Positions 27,639 to 36,257 of a stretch of 42,076 nt of DNA are shown here, one piece after another. Within the stretch, counting starts at the first letter, position 1, and every line of letters begins with the position of its first letter. This stretch comes from Devosia equisanguinis (GTDB taxonomy: Bacteria > Pseudomonadota > Alphaproteobacteria > Rhizobiales > Hyphomicrobiaceae). The translations under genes and the position numbers were made by a program. The stretch is taken from the NCBI GenBank assembly GCA_945862355.1, contig CAMAYR010000008.1:1-42076 (forward strand). The letters are read 5' to 3'. The notes under the pieces were generated by a model, which saw nothing but the letters and a program-made list of their open reading frames with translations, was not told where the DNA came from and made no database searches.

Positions 27639-28529
27639 ATGATTCAAGTCCGCCGCCTGGGCCACGCGACGTTCTCGACCGAGAACATGGACCGCGAGGT
27701 CGAGTATTGGCAGCACGTCATGGGCTTCGTCGTCACCGATCGCACCAAGGACCGCACGATCCTGTCCACGAAGTACGGCCATGAGGCCATTGCCCTCGTC
27801 AAAGGCCAACCGGGCTGGCTGCAGCGATTGGCCTTCCAGGTTGCCCCCGGCAGCGATCTCGGCGAGCTTCAGAGCAAGCTCCAGGGCCATGGCGTGAAGT
27901 CCGACCTCGCCTCCGACATCACGCCCGGCGTGCGCCGCGCGTTGACCTTCACCGATCCCAAGGGCACGCTGATCGAGGTCTACGCCGACTACGAGTTGCA
28001 GGCCGACGACGGCCGCGATCCCCCGATCGCACCTTTGAAGTTCGGCCACATCGCGGCACGCGTGAACGATCCCCAGAAGAGCACAGCGTTCTACTGCGAC
28101 GTGCTGGGCTTTCGCGTCTCCGACTGGATCGGCGACCACTTCTCCTTCCTGCGCTGCGGCCCCGACCACCACACGGTCAACTTCGCCCGCTACAAAGAGG
28201 AGCGGCTGCATCACATCGCTTTCGATATGAAGGACAGCGCCGCCATCAACCGCGCGTGCGACTACCTCGCCAAGAACAAGATCCAGCTGGTGTGGGGGCC
28301 GATCCGCCACGTCGTCGGCCACAACCTCGCCGCCTACCACCGCAACCACGACGACATCCGCGTTGAGATGTTCTGCGAACTCGACGTCATGTACGACGAG
28401 ACACTCGGCTATTTCGAGCCGCGCCCCTGGCACGAGGACCGCCCGCAGCGCCCGAAAGTCTGGCCAGCCGACACTTGGCGCGCGCAATGGGGCTTCGGCT
28501 CGTTCGGAACATTTCCGGGTTATCCGTGA
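27639..28529 (+). CDS. VOC family protein / type I extradiol dioxygenase (catechol 2,3-dioxygenase-like)
   Basis: Two VOC modules; putative metal ligands in FGHIAARV, LHHIAFD and VEMFCELD; start ATG 27639. Confidence 0.85.
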   Translation: MIQVRRLGHATFSTENMDREVEYWQHVMGFVVTDRTKDRTILSTKYGHEAIALVKGQPGWLQRLAFQVAPGSDLGELQSKLQGHGVKSDLASDITPGVRRALTFTDPKGTLIEVYADYELQADDGRDPPIAPLKFGHIAARVNDPQKSTAFYCDVLGFRVSDWIGDHFSFLRCGPDHHTVNFARYKEERLHHIAFDMKDSAAINRACDYLAKNKIQLVWGPIRHVVGHNLAAYHRNHDDIRVEMFCELDVMYDETLGYFEPRPWHEDRPQRPKVWPADTWRAQWGFGSFGTFPGYP

Positions 28530-28536
28530 CATAACG

Positions 28537-28573
28537 AGCGGGCGCGGTTTTCGCGATGGCGCGCCCGCTTTTC
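28537..28573 (+). terminator. rho-independent terminator after VOC gene
   Basis: agcgggcgcg-13 nt-cgcgcccgcttttc: perfect 10-bp stem followed by TTTT, 8 nt after the stop codon. Confidence 0.88.
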
Positions 28574-28660
28574 AACTCCGACCGAATTCCGACAGAATAT
28601 CGCGCGAAGGCATAAATCGATCAAATTTTATTACAAACGACAAATATTTCATTTTACCCA

Positions 28661-28689
28661 TTGACGCGCGGTAAATTCGCTACAAAATA
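28661..28689 (+). promoter_or_regulatory. candidate sigma70-type promoter
   Basis: TTGACG (28661-28666), 17-nt spacer, AAAATA (28684-28689) in an AT-rich segment. Confidence 0.4.
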
Positions 28690-28697
28690 CGATTCAA

Positions 28698-28799
28698 GAC
28701 GGTCGTCACTCTGGAATGTACGCGTATGCGTTGCACGACCCGGGTCGACGCTTTAACCGGCATCCCGAGAGTACCGCGGGGTTGTGAGGCACGACCGTC
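28698..28799 (+). ncRNA. candidate structured RNA / leader closed by a 9-bp stem
   Basis: GACGGTCGT (28698-28706) perfectly complementary to ACGACCGTC (28791-28799); internal hairpin-capable segments (cgcgtatgcg, gacccgggtc, cccg..cggg). Confidence 0.3.
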
Positions 28800-28831
28800 C
28801 AACGCTTTCCTGCAACCAATTTGGAGGGAGC

Positions 28832-29029
28832 ATGACGCCACCTGGTAGTTGTCGCGGGCCCGCCCGCTCTATGGCGCGGCAGGGCCCACGGTTCCGGTAT
28901 CGGATGAGGCAAGACCTCATCACGCGAGCGAGCCGTCGCAAAACGAAAATCGAAAAATGCACCGAGCGTGAAAGCGCAGCGGAAATCAGTCCGGCGAAAT
29001 CACGCTGGACGAGAATGGACATGCAATGA
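28832..29029 (+). CDS. possible small Arg-rich protein (65 aa)
   Basis: ATG preceded by ttggagggagc; MTPPGSCRGPARSMARQGPRFRYRMRQDLITRASRRKTKIEKCTERESAAEISPAKSRWTRMDMQ; followed by gagccccg...cggggctc inverted repeat. Confidence 0.3.
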   Translation: MTPPGSCRGPARSMARQGPRFRYRMRQDLITRASRRKTKIEKCTERESAAEISPAKSRWTRMDMQ

Positions 29030-29209
29030 AAGAGCCCCGTTGCGCCAATGCGGCCCGGGGCTCGAATTGCGCGCGAAACCTTCCTGGCCGAAGCCTTCCG
29101 AATCTACAATTCCCACATTCGACGCCGATCGAGCATTCCCCCTCGTTCCGCTCCTGTCGAATGCTACTGCACGCCACGGTCGCGCTCAAGCGCCGGCAGC
29201 CCCTACCCA

Positions 29210-29929
29210 CTACCCGGGAAACCAGCGCGCTGTGCCCCGCCGTGCATAGGCGACAAGATTGTCGTGCTGCTCGAACGCGCGCCTGACGGGCCCTTCGAAT
29301 AGCGGACATATCGCACTCGAGATCATCGCATAGGCGGTCGCATCCGCACCGCATGGCGCCTCACCCATCAGCCACGACTTGTCCCCGAGGCACTGCGCAA
29401 CCGCCAGCGCCGCACGCTCGGCCAGCAGCTGGCGCTCCGCCGGGGAATGCCGACCGATGCCGTGGCCGTCGAGCGAGCGTCGCACCTGCCGGCTGACAAG
29501 TCCGAGCACCAACGGCCGGACGATCGCCGGCACCTCCTCGAAGAATATCCGCGGCCCCTTCTCGAAGTTCGCCCGGTCGAGCCATCGCTCGACGACCACG
29601 AGCCAGTACACGTGGTCTTCGAACATCTTCTCGATACCCCAGGCAGCACCCTTCTGCGCCTCGCTGAGCCCCGCGTCGAAATCCACCCCGCGCGTATCCT
29701 CCAGATGCAGCCGGATGAAGGTGCTGTCCGGCACTAGCCGCCCGCCATCGTCGATCCACGGGATCTTGCGCTTCGGCCCCTTGCGCGGATCGGCGTGTAC
29801 CAACTCGTAGGGCTCGCCTGCCATCTGAAGCAGCACCAGCGTTTTCACCACGAACGCGCTCGGATCCGGCAGCCCGAACGCCGGACCGTGGCCGTAAACC
29901 TTGATCAACCCTGCCTCCGCTGGCTGCAC
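29210..29929 (-). CDS. glutathione S-transferase family protein
   Basis: LIKVYGHGPAFGLPDPSAFVVKTLVLLQMAGEPYELVHADPRKGPKRKIPWIDDGGRLVPDSTFIRLHLED: GST N-domain; C-terminal helical domain. Exact start uncertain. Confidence 0.82.
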   Translation of the reverse strand: MQPAEAGLIKVYGHGPAFGLPDPSAFVVKTLVLLQMAGEPYELVHADPRKGPKRKIPWIDDGGRLVPDSTFIRLHLEDTRGVDFDAGLSEAQKGAAWGIEKMFEDHVYWLVVVERWLDRANFEKGPRIFFEEVPAIVRPLVLGLVSRQVRRSLDGHGIGRHSPAERQLLAERAALAVAQCLGDKSWLMGEAPCGADATAYAMISSAICPLFEGPVRRAFEQHDNLVAYARRGTARWFPG

Positions 29930-30008
29930 CAACCCACTTGACCCACCCCGCTGAGCAGCCTTTATGCAGGCCACCCGGCAACACCGTCCAGCAAGGACTA
30001 ACAGCATA

Positions 30009-30851
30009 ATGCGACTTTTGTTCCTCGGCGACGTCGTCGGCCGCTCCGGTCGCAAGGCCGTGCTGGAGGCTCTGCCCAGGCTGCGCAGTCGCTGGGCGCT
30101 CGATTTCGTCGTGGTGAATGCAGAGAACGCCGCGGGAGGGTTCGGCGTTACCGAAACCATCGTCGAGGAGTTGCTCGACGCCGGCGCCGACGCCGTCACC
30201 CTCGGCAATCACGCCTTCGACCAGCGCGACGCCCTCGTCTTCATCGAGCGCCAGCCCCGCCTGATCCGCCCCCTGAACATGCCTAAGGGCACGCCCGGCC
30301 GCGGCTCCGCCCTCATTGAGGGCCGCAACGGCGCCCAGGTCCTCGTCGTCAACGCACTCGGCCGCGTATTCATGTCTGAGATGGATTGCCCCTTCCGCGC
30401 CCTAGATCACGAGGTGACGGCTTGCCAACTCGGCCGCGACGCCGATGCGATCTTCGTCGACTTCCACGCCGAGGCGACGAGCGAGAAGCAGGCGATGGCC
30501 TTCTTCCTGGACGGTCGCGTCACGGCGGTTGTCGGAACCCACACCCACGCCCCGACGGCCGACGAGCGCGTGCTGCCGGGTGGCACCGGCTTCATGTCGG
30601 ACGTCGGTATGTGCGGGGACTACCACTCGGTACTCGGCATGGACGCGGCCGAGCCGGTCAGCCGCTTCCTGACGCGCATCCATCGCGAGCGCTTCGAGCC
30701 TGCGCTGGGACCAGCCACGGTATGCGGCCTGGCCATCGAGACCGACGACAAGACCGGCCGGGCCCGCGCGGTCTCGAGCCTACGGCTCGGTGGTGTGCTG
30801 ACACCGACCGAGCCGCAGTTCTGGATCGAGGGGGAGACCTCTAAGTCCTGA
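30009..30851 (+). CDS. YmdB family metallophosphoesterase
   Basis: MRLLFLGDVVGRSGRKAV, VVVNAENAAGGFGVT, TLGNHAFDQR, VVGTHTHAPTADERVLPGGTGFMSDVGMCG. Confidence 0.94.
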   Translation: MRLLFLGDVVGRSGRKAVLEALPRLRSRWALDFVVVNAENAAGGFGVTETIVEELLDAGADAVTLGNHAFDQRDALVFIERQPRLIRPLNMPKGTPGRGSALIEGRNGAQVLVVNALGRVFMSEMDCPFRALDHEVTACQLGRDADAIFVDFHAEATSEKQAMAFFLDGRVTAVVGTHTHAPTADERVLPGGTGFMSDVGMCGDYHSVLGMDAAEPVSRFLTRIHRERFEPALGPATVCGLAIETDDKTGRARAVSSLRLGGVLTPTEPQFWIEGETSKS

Positions 30852-31171
30852 CTTTCAAGCTGCTGCCGAGGGCACCCTGCGGCTGAGGCAGGCGTCCTCT
30901 GCGGTTGCGCCCGCAACGGCGGATTGACCCGGCGGGCGCTTCGTGCTGCGACGGGGGCAGACCGTGCAGCGGTCCATTCGCGGACACCTGGAAGGGACCA
31001 TTCGGAGGCTGATTCGTCAACGGCGCAAGTCCCTTATCTGCGCGAATGTCGACGTAGTGTGTAGTCGACGATTGCCCCTGCAATTCCTGGTGCTTTCGTC
31101 CGCCCCCTCTTGCTTTCAATAGTGAGGCAGAGCATTGTCGCGCCCGAAAACCGACCTTCCTGGTCCGGGCA

Positions 31172-31216
31172 GAAGTACCGCGGCCTGAAGTACGTCGGCA
31201 GGAAGTACGTCGGCCT
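31172..31216. repeat. 15-bp tandem array (gaagtac[cg/gt]cggc[ct/ag]) x3
   Basis: 31172-31186 gaagtaccgcggcct, 31187-31201 gaagtacgtcggcag, 31202-31216 gaagtacgtcggcct. Confidence 0.92.
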
Positions 31217-31218
31217 GA

Positions 31219-31416
31219 AGGCAACTCCAGCGCAATGCCACGTTCCCGGTGAAACTCGAGAGCGGGCACGAAATGATACCCCATACAGCCGGACGCAAGC
31301 CCGAGAGCCGGAAACGCGTACTCACAGTCAACCGCGTTCTCACAGGCGACAATATCCAGGTCGAGATGACGCCGTATGACCTCACCAAAGGCCGGATTGC
31401 TTACCGCTTTAAGTAG
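31219..31416 (+). pseudogene. infA: degenerate translation initiation factor IF-1 gene
   Basis: Frame ending at TAG 31414-31416: [66 protein letters not shown]-terminus is unmistakable IF-1; in-frame TGA at 31216 and no start codon before the truncated S1 domain; 18-bp tandem duplication [12 protein letters not shown]. Directly upstream of maf-yacG. Confidence 0.8.
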
Positions 31417-32110
31417 CGTCACCGCGCCCCAGCGCCAGTCGCTGCGTCGCACGCTTGCCCGCGAGCGCAAGCCGGACACGCGGCCCAAGCTCGTGCTGGC
31501 GTCCGCCTCTCCCCGCCGCCTGACCCTGCTGGCCCAGGCAGGTATTGATCCCGATGCCCTGCGCCCGGCCTCGATCGACGAGACGCCACGCAAGGGGGAG
31601 ATGCCCCGCACCCTGGTCAACCGGCTCGCCCGCGCCAAGGCCGAGGCCGCCCGCGATCAGCTCGCCAACGACCGCGACGTCGCCGACGCCTATGTCCTCG
31701 CCGCCGACACCGTCGTGGCTGTCGGACGCCGCATCCTCACCAAGCCCAAGCTCGTCGAGGAGGCCGTCGCCTGCCTTCAGCTTCTGTCCGGCCGCTCCCA
31801 TCGCGTGCTGACCGGCGTCTGCCTCATTACCCCCGACGACAAGGTGAAGGCCAAGATCGTCGAGACGCGCGTGCGCTTCAAGCGGCTTTCCCCCGACGAG
31901 ATCGAGGCCTACATCGCCTCGCGCGAGTGGCGCGACAAGGCCGGCGGCTATGCGATTCAGGGGCTCGCGGGCTGCTTTGCTCAGAAGATCGTAGGCTCAT
32001 ACACATCGATCGTCGGCCTGCCGCTGACCGAGGTTGTGGGCATGCTGGCGGCCGAAGGCTTCCCGCTGCACTACAACTGGATCAAGGCGGCCGATCTCGA
32101 GCCTTCGTGA
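31376..32110 (+). CDS. maf: Maf family nucleotide pyrophosphatase
   Basis: [72 protein letters not shown]. True start may lie downstream of 31376. Confidence 0.95.
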   Translation: MTSPKAGLLTALSSVTAPQRQSLRRTLARERKPDTRPKLVLASASPRRLTLLAQAGIDPDALRPASIDETPRKGEMPRTLVNRLARAKAEAARDQLANDRDVADAYVLAADTVVAVGRRILTKPKLVEEAVACLQLLSGRSHRVLTGVCLITPDDKVKAKIVETRVRFKRLSPDEIEAYIASREWRDKAGGYAIQGLAGCFAQKIVGSYTSIVGLPLTEVVGMLAAEGFPLHYNWIKAADLEPS

Positions 32111-32121
32111 GGAGAACATCT

Positions 32122-32445
32122 GTGGGTTCCACCACACGCGAAGACGCCCGGCGTCTGGCCGAAGCGACCGGCGCGAAAACCACCGAGAACACCGAGACAT
32201 CGTCCGGACAAGCGCCCCGGACAGGCCGCTGCCCGATCTGCAGCAGACCAACCGAGGCGAAGTTCCGGCCGTTCTGCTCCCGCAGGTGCTCGGACGTCGA
32301 TCTGTCGCGATGGCTGCGCGGCGCTTATGCCGTAGCTGGCCGCGCCGACGTCGACGAGGACGGCGACGACACGATCGCGGCCAACTCTGCCGGCCAGTCC
32401 ATCCGCGATCCCGAAGACGACAACGAGGACGGCGGACACCGTTGA
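32122..32445 (+). CDS. yacG: DNA gyrase inhibitor YacG-like zinc-binding protein
   Basis: GRCPICSRPTEAKFRPFCSRRCSDVDLSRWLRGAYAV: CxxC...CxxxC zinc motif; immediately after maf. Confidence 0.9.
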   Translation: MGSTTREDARRLAEATGAKTTENTETSSGQAPRTGRCPICSRPTEAKFRPFCSRRCSDVDLSRWLRGAYAVAGRADVDEDGDDTIAANSAGQSIRDPEDDNEDGGHR

Positions 32446-32611
32446 CCCGGCTCTGAGCCGATTACCATGCCGGCCGCCGACCCGCCGTGCGCCATCGTCT
32501 CGTTGTAACCGGGCCGCACTTGGCTTGACCCGACCCGCGGCCGCTGCCCATAACCTTGTGCCAATCCCTCCCACCGCCAATCCCCTCCACCGCGCATTCC
32601 CGAGGCCGTCC

Positions 32612-33604
32612 ATGTCCGCCAAGCTCCAGCTCACCATTGCCTGTGGCGACTACGAGATCATCCGGCCCCTGAAGGACGGGACAGTTAAGCCCGACGGCAT
32701 CGAGCTGACCTTCCTGACGCAAATGGACTCCAACACGCGCCATCACCGCTTCATGCACGGTCGCGAGTACGACATCGTCGAGCTGTCGGGCTGCACCTAC
32801 TTCATCGCGCGCGGTATGGGCCAGGAGTTCATGTCGCTGCCCGTTTTCCTGCACCGCCGTTTTCGCCACAGCGCGTTCTACGTCAACACGGGCAAAGGCA
32901 TCCGCACGCCCAAGGATCTCGAGGGCCGTCGCGTCGGCGCGAAATCGTGGACGGCGACGGCGATCCTGTGGATGCGCGGCATCCTCGAAAGCGAGTACGG
33001 CGTCGACCTGCGCAAGATCACCTGGCTCACCGACCTCGACGAGCACATCGAGGGCTTCGAGCCGTCGAAGGATTTCAACGTTTCCCGCATCCGTGACGAC
33101 CAGTCCATCGAGGATATGCTGGTCGCCGGCGAGGTCGATGCGCTCCTCCATCCCGACATCATCGAGCCGATGGAGAAGAAGGACCCGCGCGTGGCGCGCC
33201 TGTTCCCCGACTTCAAGACCGAGCAGGTCAAGTATTTCCAGAAGACCGGCATATTCCCGATCATGCACGTCACCGCCATCAAGCCGGAGGTGCTGGAGCG
33301 CCATCCCTGGGTCGCCCACAGCCTGATGGTGGCCTTCGACAAGGCCAAGGCGCTGACGATGCGCCGCATGGAGAACCCGCGCATCATCCCGCTCGCCTTG
33401 TGGCGCGAGGAATGGGAGACCCAGCGCGAGATCTTCGGGCCGGACCCTTGGGAGTATGGCTTGACGCCGTCCAACGTGCACAATCTCGAGACGATGATCG
33501 GCTACGCGCATTCCCAGGGGCTGATGCCGACCCGCATGAAGGTCGAGGAGCTGTTCCTCAATCCGACGTCGGGCTCCAAGCGCGACGGCATATTCCGCTA
33601 TTGA
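32612..33604 (+). CDS. 4,5-dihydroxyphthalate decarboxylase-like protein (periplasmic-binding-protein fold)
   Basis: MSAKLQLTIACGDYEIIRPLKDGTVKPDGIELTFLT...REYDIVELSGCTYFIARGMGQEFMSLPVFLHRRFRHSAFYVN; no signal peptide. Confidence 0.78.
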   Translation: MSAKLQLTIACGDYEIIRPLKDGTVKPDGIELTFLTQMDSNTRHHRFMHGREYDIVELSGCTYFIARGMGQEFMSLPVFLHRRFRHSAFYVNTGKGIRTPKDLEGRRVGAKSWTATAILWMRGILESEYGVDLRKITWLTDLDEHIEGFEPSKDFNVSRIRDDQSIEDMLVAGEVDALLHPDIIEPMEKKDPRVARLFPDFKTEQVKYFQKTGIFPIMHVTAIKPEVLERHPWVAHSLMVAFDKAKALTMRRMENPRIIPLALWREEWETQREIFGPDPWEYGLTPSNVHNLETMIGYAHSQGLMPTRMKVEELFLNPTSGSKRDGIFRY

Positions 33605-33680
33605 GCCCAGCTTTCATCGCGCACGGCGTTCGCCGCCGCCCCGCAATCAGCGCACGAAGGATGCAAGCCCGCGGCATCGG

Positions 33681-34877
33681 TCATTCCGCCGGTACCCGTA
33701 TCGGCACCGTCCGCACGCGCTGCTCGACCGCATCCAGGATCGCAGCGACGACACCGGCTTTCGTCAGCTTCTCGAAACGCGCCAGGCTCGGCCGGGACGA
33801 TACCCGCATCACCACCGGTTCTTCGTCTTGATTGCCGATGTCGACCGCGGCAAGCCCCAGTCCCAACGCGCCAGCCGCGTGCTCGGCCAGCCGGCGCGCC
33901 GCGCGATGCCGCGCCAGGCTTGCCGAACGCCACGCCTCGCCCGACCACGCCGTGAGCGCCACCGCCTCCTCGCCGATCACCAGCACGCTCAGATGCGGCG
34001 CGCGACGCGACGCGCTCTCTTTCGCACCCGCCGCCAGCGGCAAGGCATGAGCGAGATGATCGCCAGCCAGCGCCTGAATGGTCGCCAGCCGGTTCGCCAG
34101 CCGGTCGACGGCATCGCCCGGGTTCAGCGCGACGCTTCCCATGCACTCGAGCTGCCGCACGATGGCTGCCCCTCGCTTGCCTTCCCCAAGGCCGATGCGG
34201 GGCACCACGGCGTCATAATGCGGCAGTGGCGTGCCCCGGCGCATCAGACCGGGTCGGTCGTCGCCAAATGACAACTCCAGACCATCTAGCGCGACGAACT
34301 CGAAGATATGGCCACGCCGCGCCGCGGCCGTCACGAGGCGGCGGTTGAATGGCGCCGCAACATCCTCCGCGATGAGCGCCACGCGCAGCGGACGATACCC
34401 CAGCACCCGCCGCGGCAGATCGCGATAGAGCTTGTAGCCGAGCCGCGGCTGCCGGAACGACGCGGCCACATCGACCATCATGTCGTCGCGGATCGCCTGC
34501 CGTCCGAGCAGCATCCGGTAGGTCATGCTCTCACGGTTCGTCAGACCGATCTCGATCTCCCACGTGTGCTCGCCCATCTGCACGGGCGTCCGAATGAAAT
34601 AGCGCGTCTCTTTCTCGCCGTTCGAGCTCGTCACCTCGCGCCGTCCTGCGACCGGCGCCGAGCAGAACACCGCGACATCGACACGGCCGGGGATCGGATG
34701 CACGCCGAACCGCACCATCGGCGCTTCCGCCGGCCCGAACGGCTCGATCAGGAAGGCGTGCAGCGCACTCGTGCGCGCCCCTGTGTCGATCTTGGCCTTG
34801 ATCGCGGGCAGCCCCAGCTCCGGCAGGGCCAGCCATTCCTGCCAGCCGATGATGAAGTTCGAGGGGGCCGTCGTCAT
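33681..34877 (-). CDS. RimB-like (retropepsin-type, ATP-dependent zinc protease family) domain fused to degenerate RimK-like domain
   Basis: N-terminus FIIGWQEWLALPELGLPAIKAKIDTGARTSALHA (DTGA) ... TYRMLLGRQAI; then LRVALIAEDVAAPFNRRLVTAAARRGH...PRIGLGEGKRGAAIVRQLECMGSVALNPGDAV, and a C-terminal remnant AAVDIGNQDEEPVVMRVSSRPSLARFE. Confidence 0.8.
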   Translation of the reverse strand: MTTAPSNFIIGWQEWLALPELGLPAIKAKIDTGARTSALHAFLIEPFGPAEAPMVRFGVHPIPGRVDVAVFCSAPVAGRREVTSSNGEKETRYFIRTPVQMGEHTWEIEIGLTNRESMTYRMLLGRQAIRDDMMVDVAASFRQPRLGYKLYRDLPRRVLGYRPLRVALIAEDVAAPFNRRLVTAAARRGHIFEFVALDGLELSFGDDRPGLMRRGTPLPHYDAVVPRIGLGEGKRGAAIVRQLECMGSVALNPGDAVDRLANRLATIQALAGDHLAHALPLAAGAKESASRRAPHLSVLVIGEEAVALTAWSGEAWRSASLARHRAARRLAEHAAGALGLGLAAVDIGNQDEEPVVMRVSSRPSLARFEKLTKAGVVAAILDAVEQRVRTVPIRVPAE

Positions 34878-34984
34878 TCCGAGCGCATCGTCCGGATCAG
34901 TTGGTGGATAATGCCCCGATGCCTACCCCGTGACAGCGCCGAGGGGAAGCGGTAGAGCGCTGGTGAGCCACCGAGGGTGAAGCC

Positions 34985-36181
34985 ATGTCAGCAAAAACAC
35001 GCATCCTGATCGCCGGCGCCGGCATTGGCGGACTAGCCGCCGCGCTTGCCCTGGCCCGCCGCGGCTTCGAGGTCGAGATCTTCGAGCAGGCCCCCGAGTT
35101 GATGGAGCTCGGCGCCGGCGTACAGATCTCCGCCAACGGCAGCCGCGTGCTGATCGACCTCGGCCTGAAAGAGCCTATGGAGCGCGTCGTCTGCGAGGCC
35201 GCCCTCAAGGAGGTCCGCATATGGAACACCGGCCGGACCTGGAAGCTGTTCGATCTCGGCCGCGATTCGATCGAGCGGTTCGGCGCGCCCTACTGGTTCG
35301 TGCATCGTGGCGACATGCATCGCGCATTGCTCGACGCGGTTCGCGCACACTCCAAAGTGCGCATCCATACCGGCCGCAGATGCACCGGCTTCGAGCAGGA
35401 TGGCACCACCGTCCGCCTCACACTTGCCGGCGGCGATACCGTGTCCGGCGACGTCCTGATCGGCGCCGACGGCGTCCACTCGATGGTTCGTGAGACGCTG
35501 TGGGAAGCCGGCAAGCCGGAGTTTCTCGGCATCATTTGTTGGCGCGGCTTGATCCGCAACGAGGACCTGCCCGAGGAGATGCGCCGACCCGTCGGCACCA
35601 ACTGGGTCGGCCCTGGCGGCCACGTGATCACGTATCCCCTGCGCCGCGGCGAGATCATGAACTGGGTCGGCTTCGGCGAGCGCGAAGACTGGAAGGTCGA
35701 GAGCTGGACGGAGAAGGGCACACGCGATGAGTGCGCCAGAGACTTCCCCAATTGGCATCCCCTCGTGCACGAGCTGATCGCCAAGCTCGACCAACCCTAC
35801 AAGTGGGCGCTCGTCGGCCGCGCCCCGCTCGCCGCCTGGACCAAGGGACGCGTGAGCATGGTCGGCGACGCGTGCCACCCCACACTGCCGTTCCTGGCGC
35901 AGGGCGCCAACATGGCGTTGGAGGACGGCCTTCTGCTAGCCCGCTGCCTCGATGCCTACGCCGATGTCGAACAAGCCTTGAGCCGCTACGAAGCACTGCG
36001 GCTGGAACGCACGACCAAAATCGTCAACGGCTCCGCCGAATCCGGCCGCCGCTTCCACAACCCCACGCTCGCCGATCCCGCCGCCGCCATCGCCTACGTC
36101 GACCGCGAATGGCAGCCCGACAAGGTCCGCCTGCGCTACGACTGGTTGTTCGAATACGACGCCACCAAGGTCGCCTGCTGA
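34985..36181 (+). CDS. FAD-dependent monooxygenase (salicylate / 3-hydroxybenzoate hydroxylase-like)
   Basis: [90 protein letters not shown]. Confidence 0.92.
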   Translation: MSAKTRILIAGAGIGGLAAALALARRGFEVEIFEQAPELMELGAGVQISANGSRVLIDLGLKEPMERVVCEAALKEVRIWNTGRTWKLFDLGRDSIERFGAPYWFVHRGDMHRALLDAVRAHSKVRIHTGRRCTGFEQDGTTVRLTLAGGDTVSGDVLIGADGVHSMVRETLWEAGKPEFLGIICWRGLIRNEDLPEEMRRPVGTNWVGPGGHVITYPLRRGEIMNWVGFGEREDWKVESWTEKGTRDECARDFPNWHPLVHELIAKLDQPYKWALVGRAPLAAWTKGRVSMVGDACHPTLPFLAQGANMALEDGLLLARCLDAYADVEQALSRYEALRLERTTKIVNGSAESGRRFHNPTLADPAAAIAYVDREWQPDKVRLRYDWLFEYDATKVAC

Positions 36182-36257
36182 GGCCGCGCGCTCTCGTTCG
36201 ACCGACGTCACGGCCCGCGAAGGCGGATGGAGGCGCTTACGCGAATAAGCCGCCCGC

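Noticed and set aside
25818-28529. 903-aa plus-strand ORF
   Set aside because: Only the C-terminal part from ATG 27639 is a real gene (VOC dioxygenase); the upstream portion is out of frame with the acyl-CoA synthetase.
28698-28799. SRP 4.5S RNA or 6S RNA
   Set aside because: Size is similar to 4.5S, but the conserved GGAAGGAAGCAGCC apical domain is absent and no 6S-like open-bubble architecture was recognised.
31110-31379. 89-aa plus-strand ORF with [16 protein letters not shown] repeats
   Set aside because: Alternate frame over the degenerate infA and 15-bp repeats; no start context; best explained as a shadow of the pseudogene.
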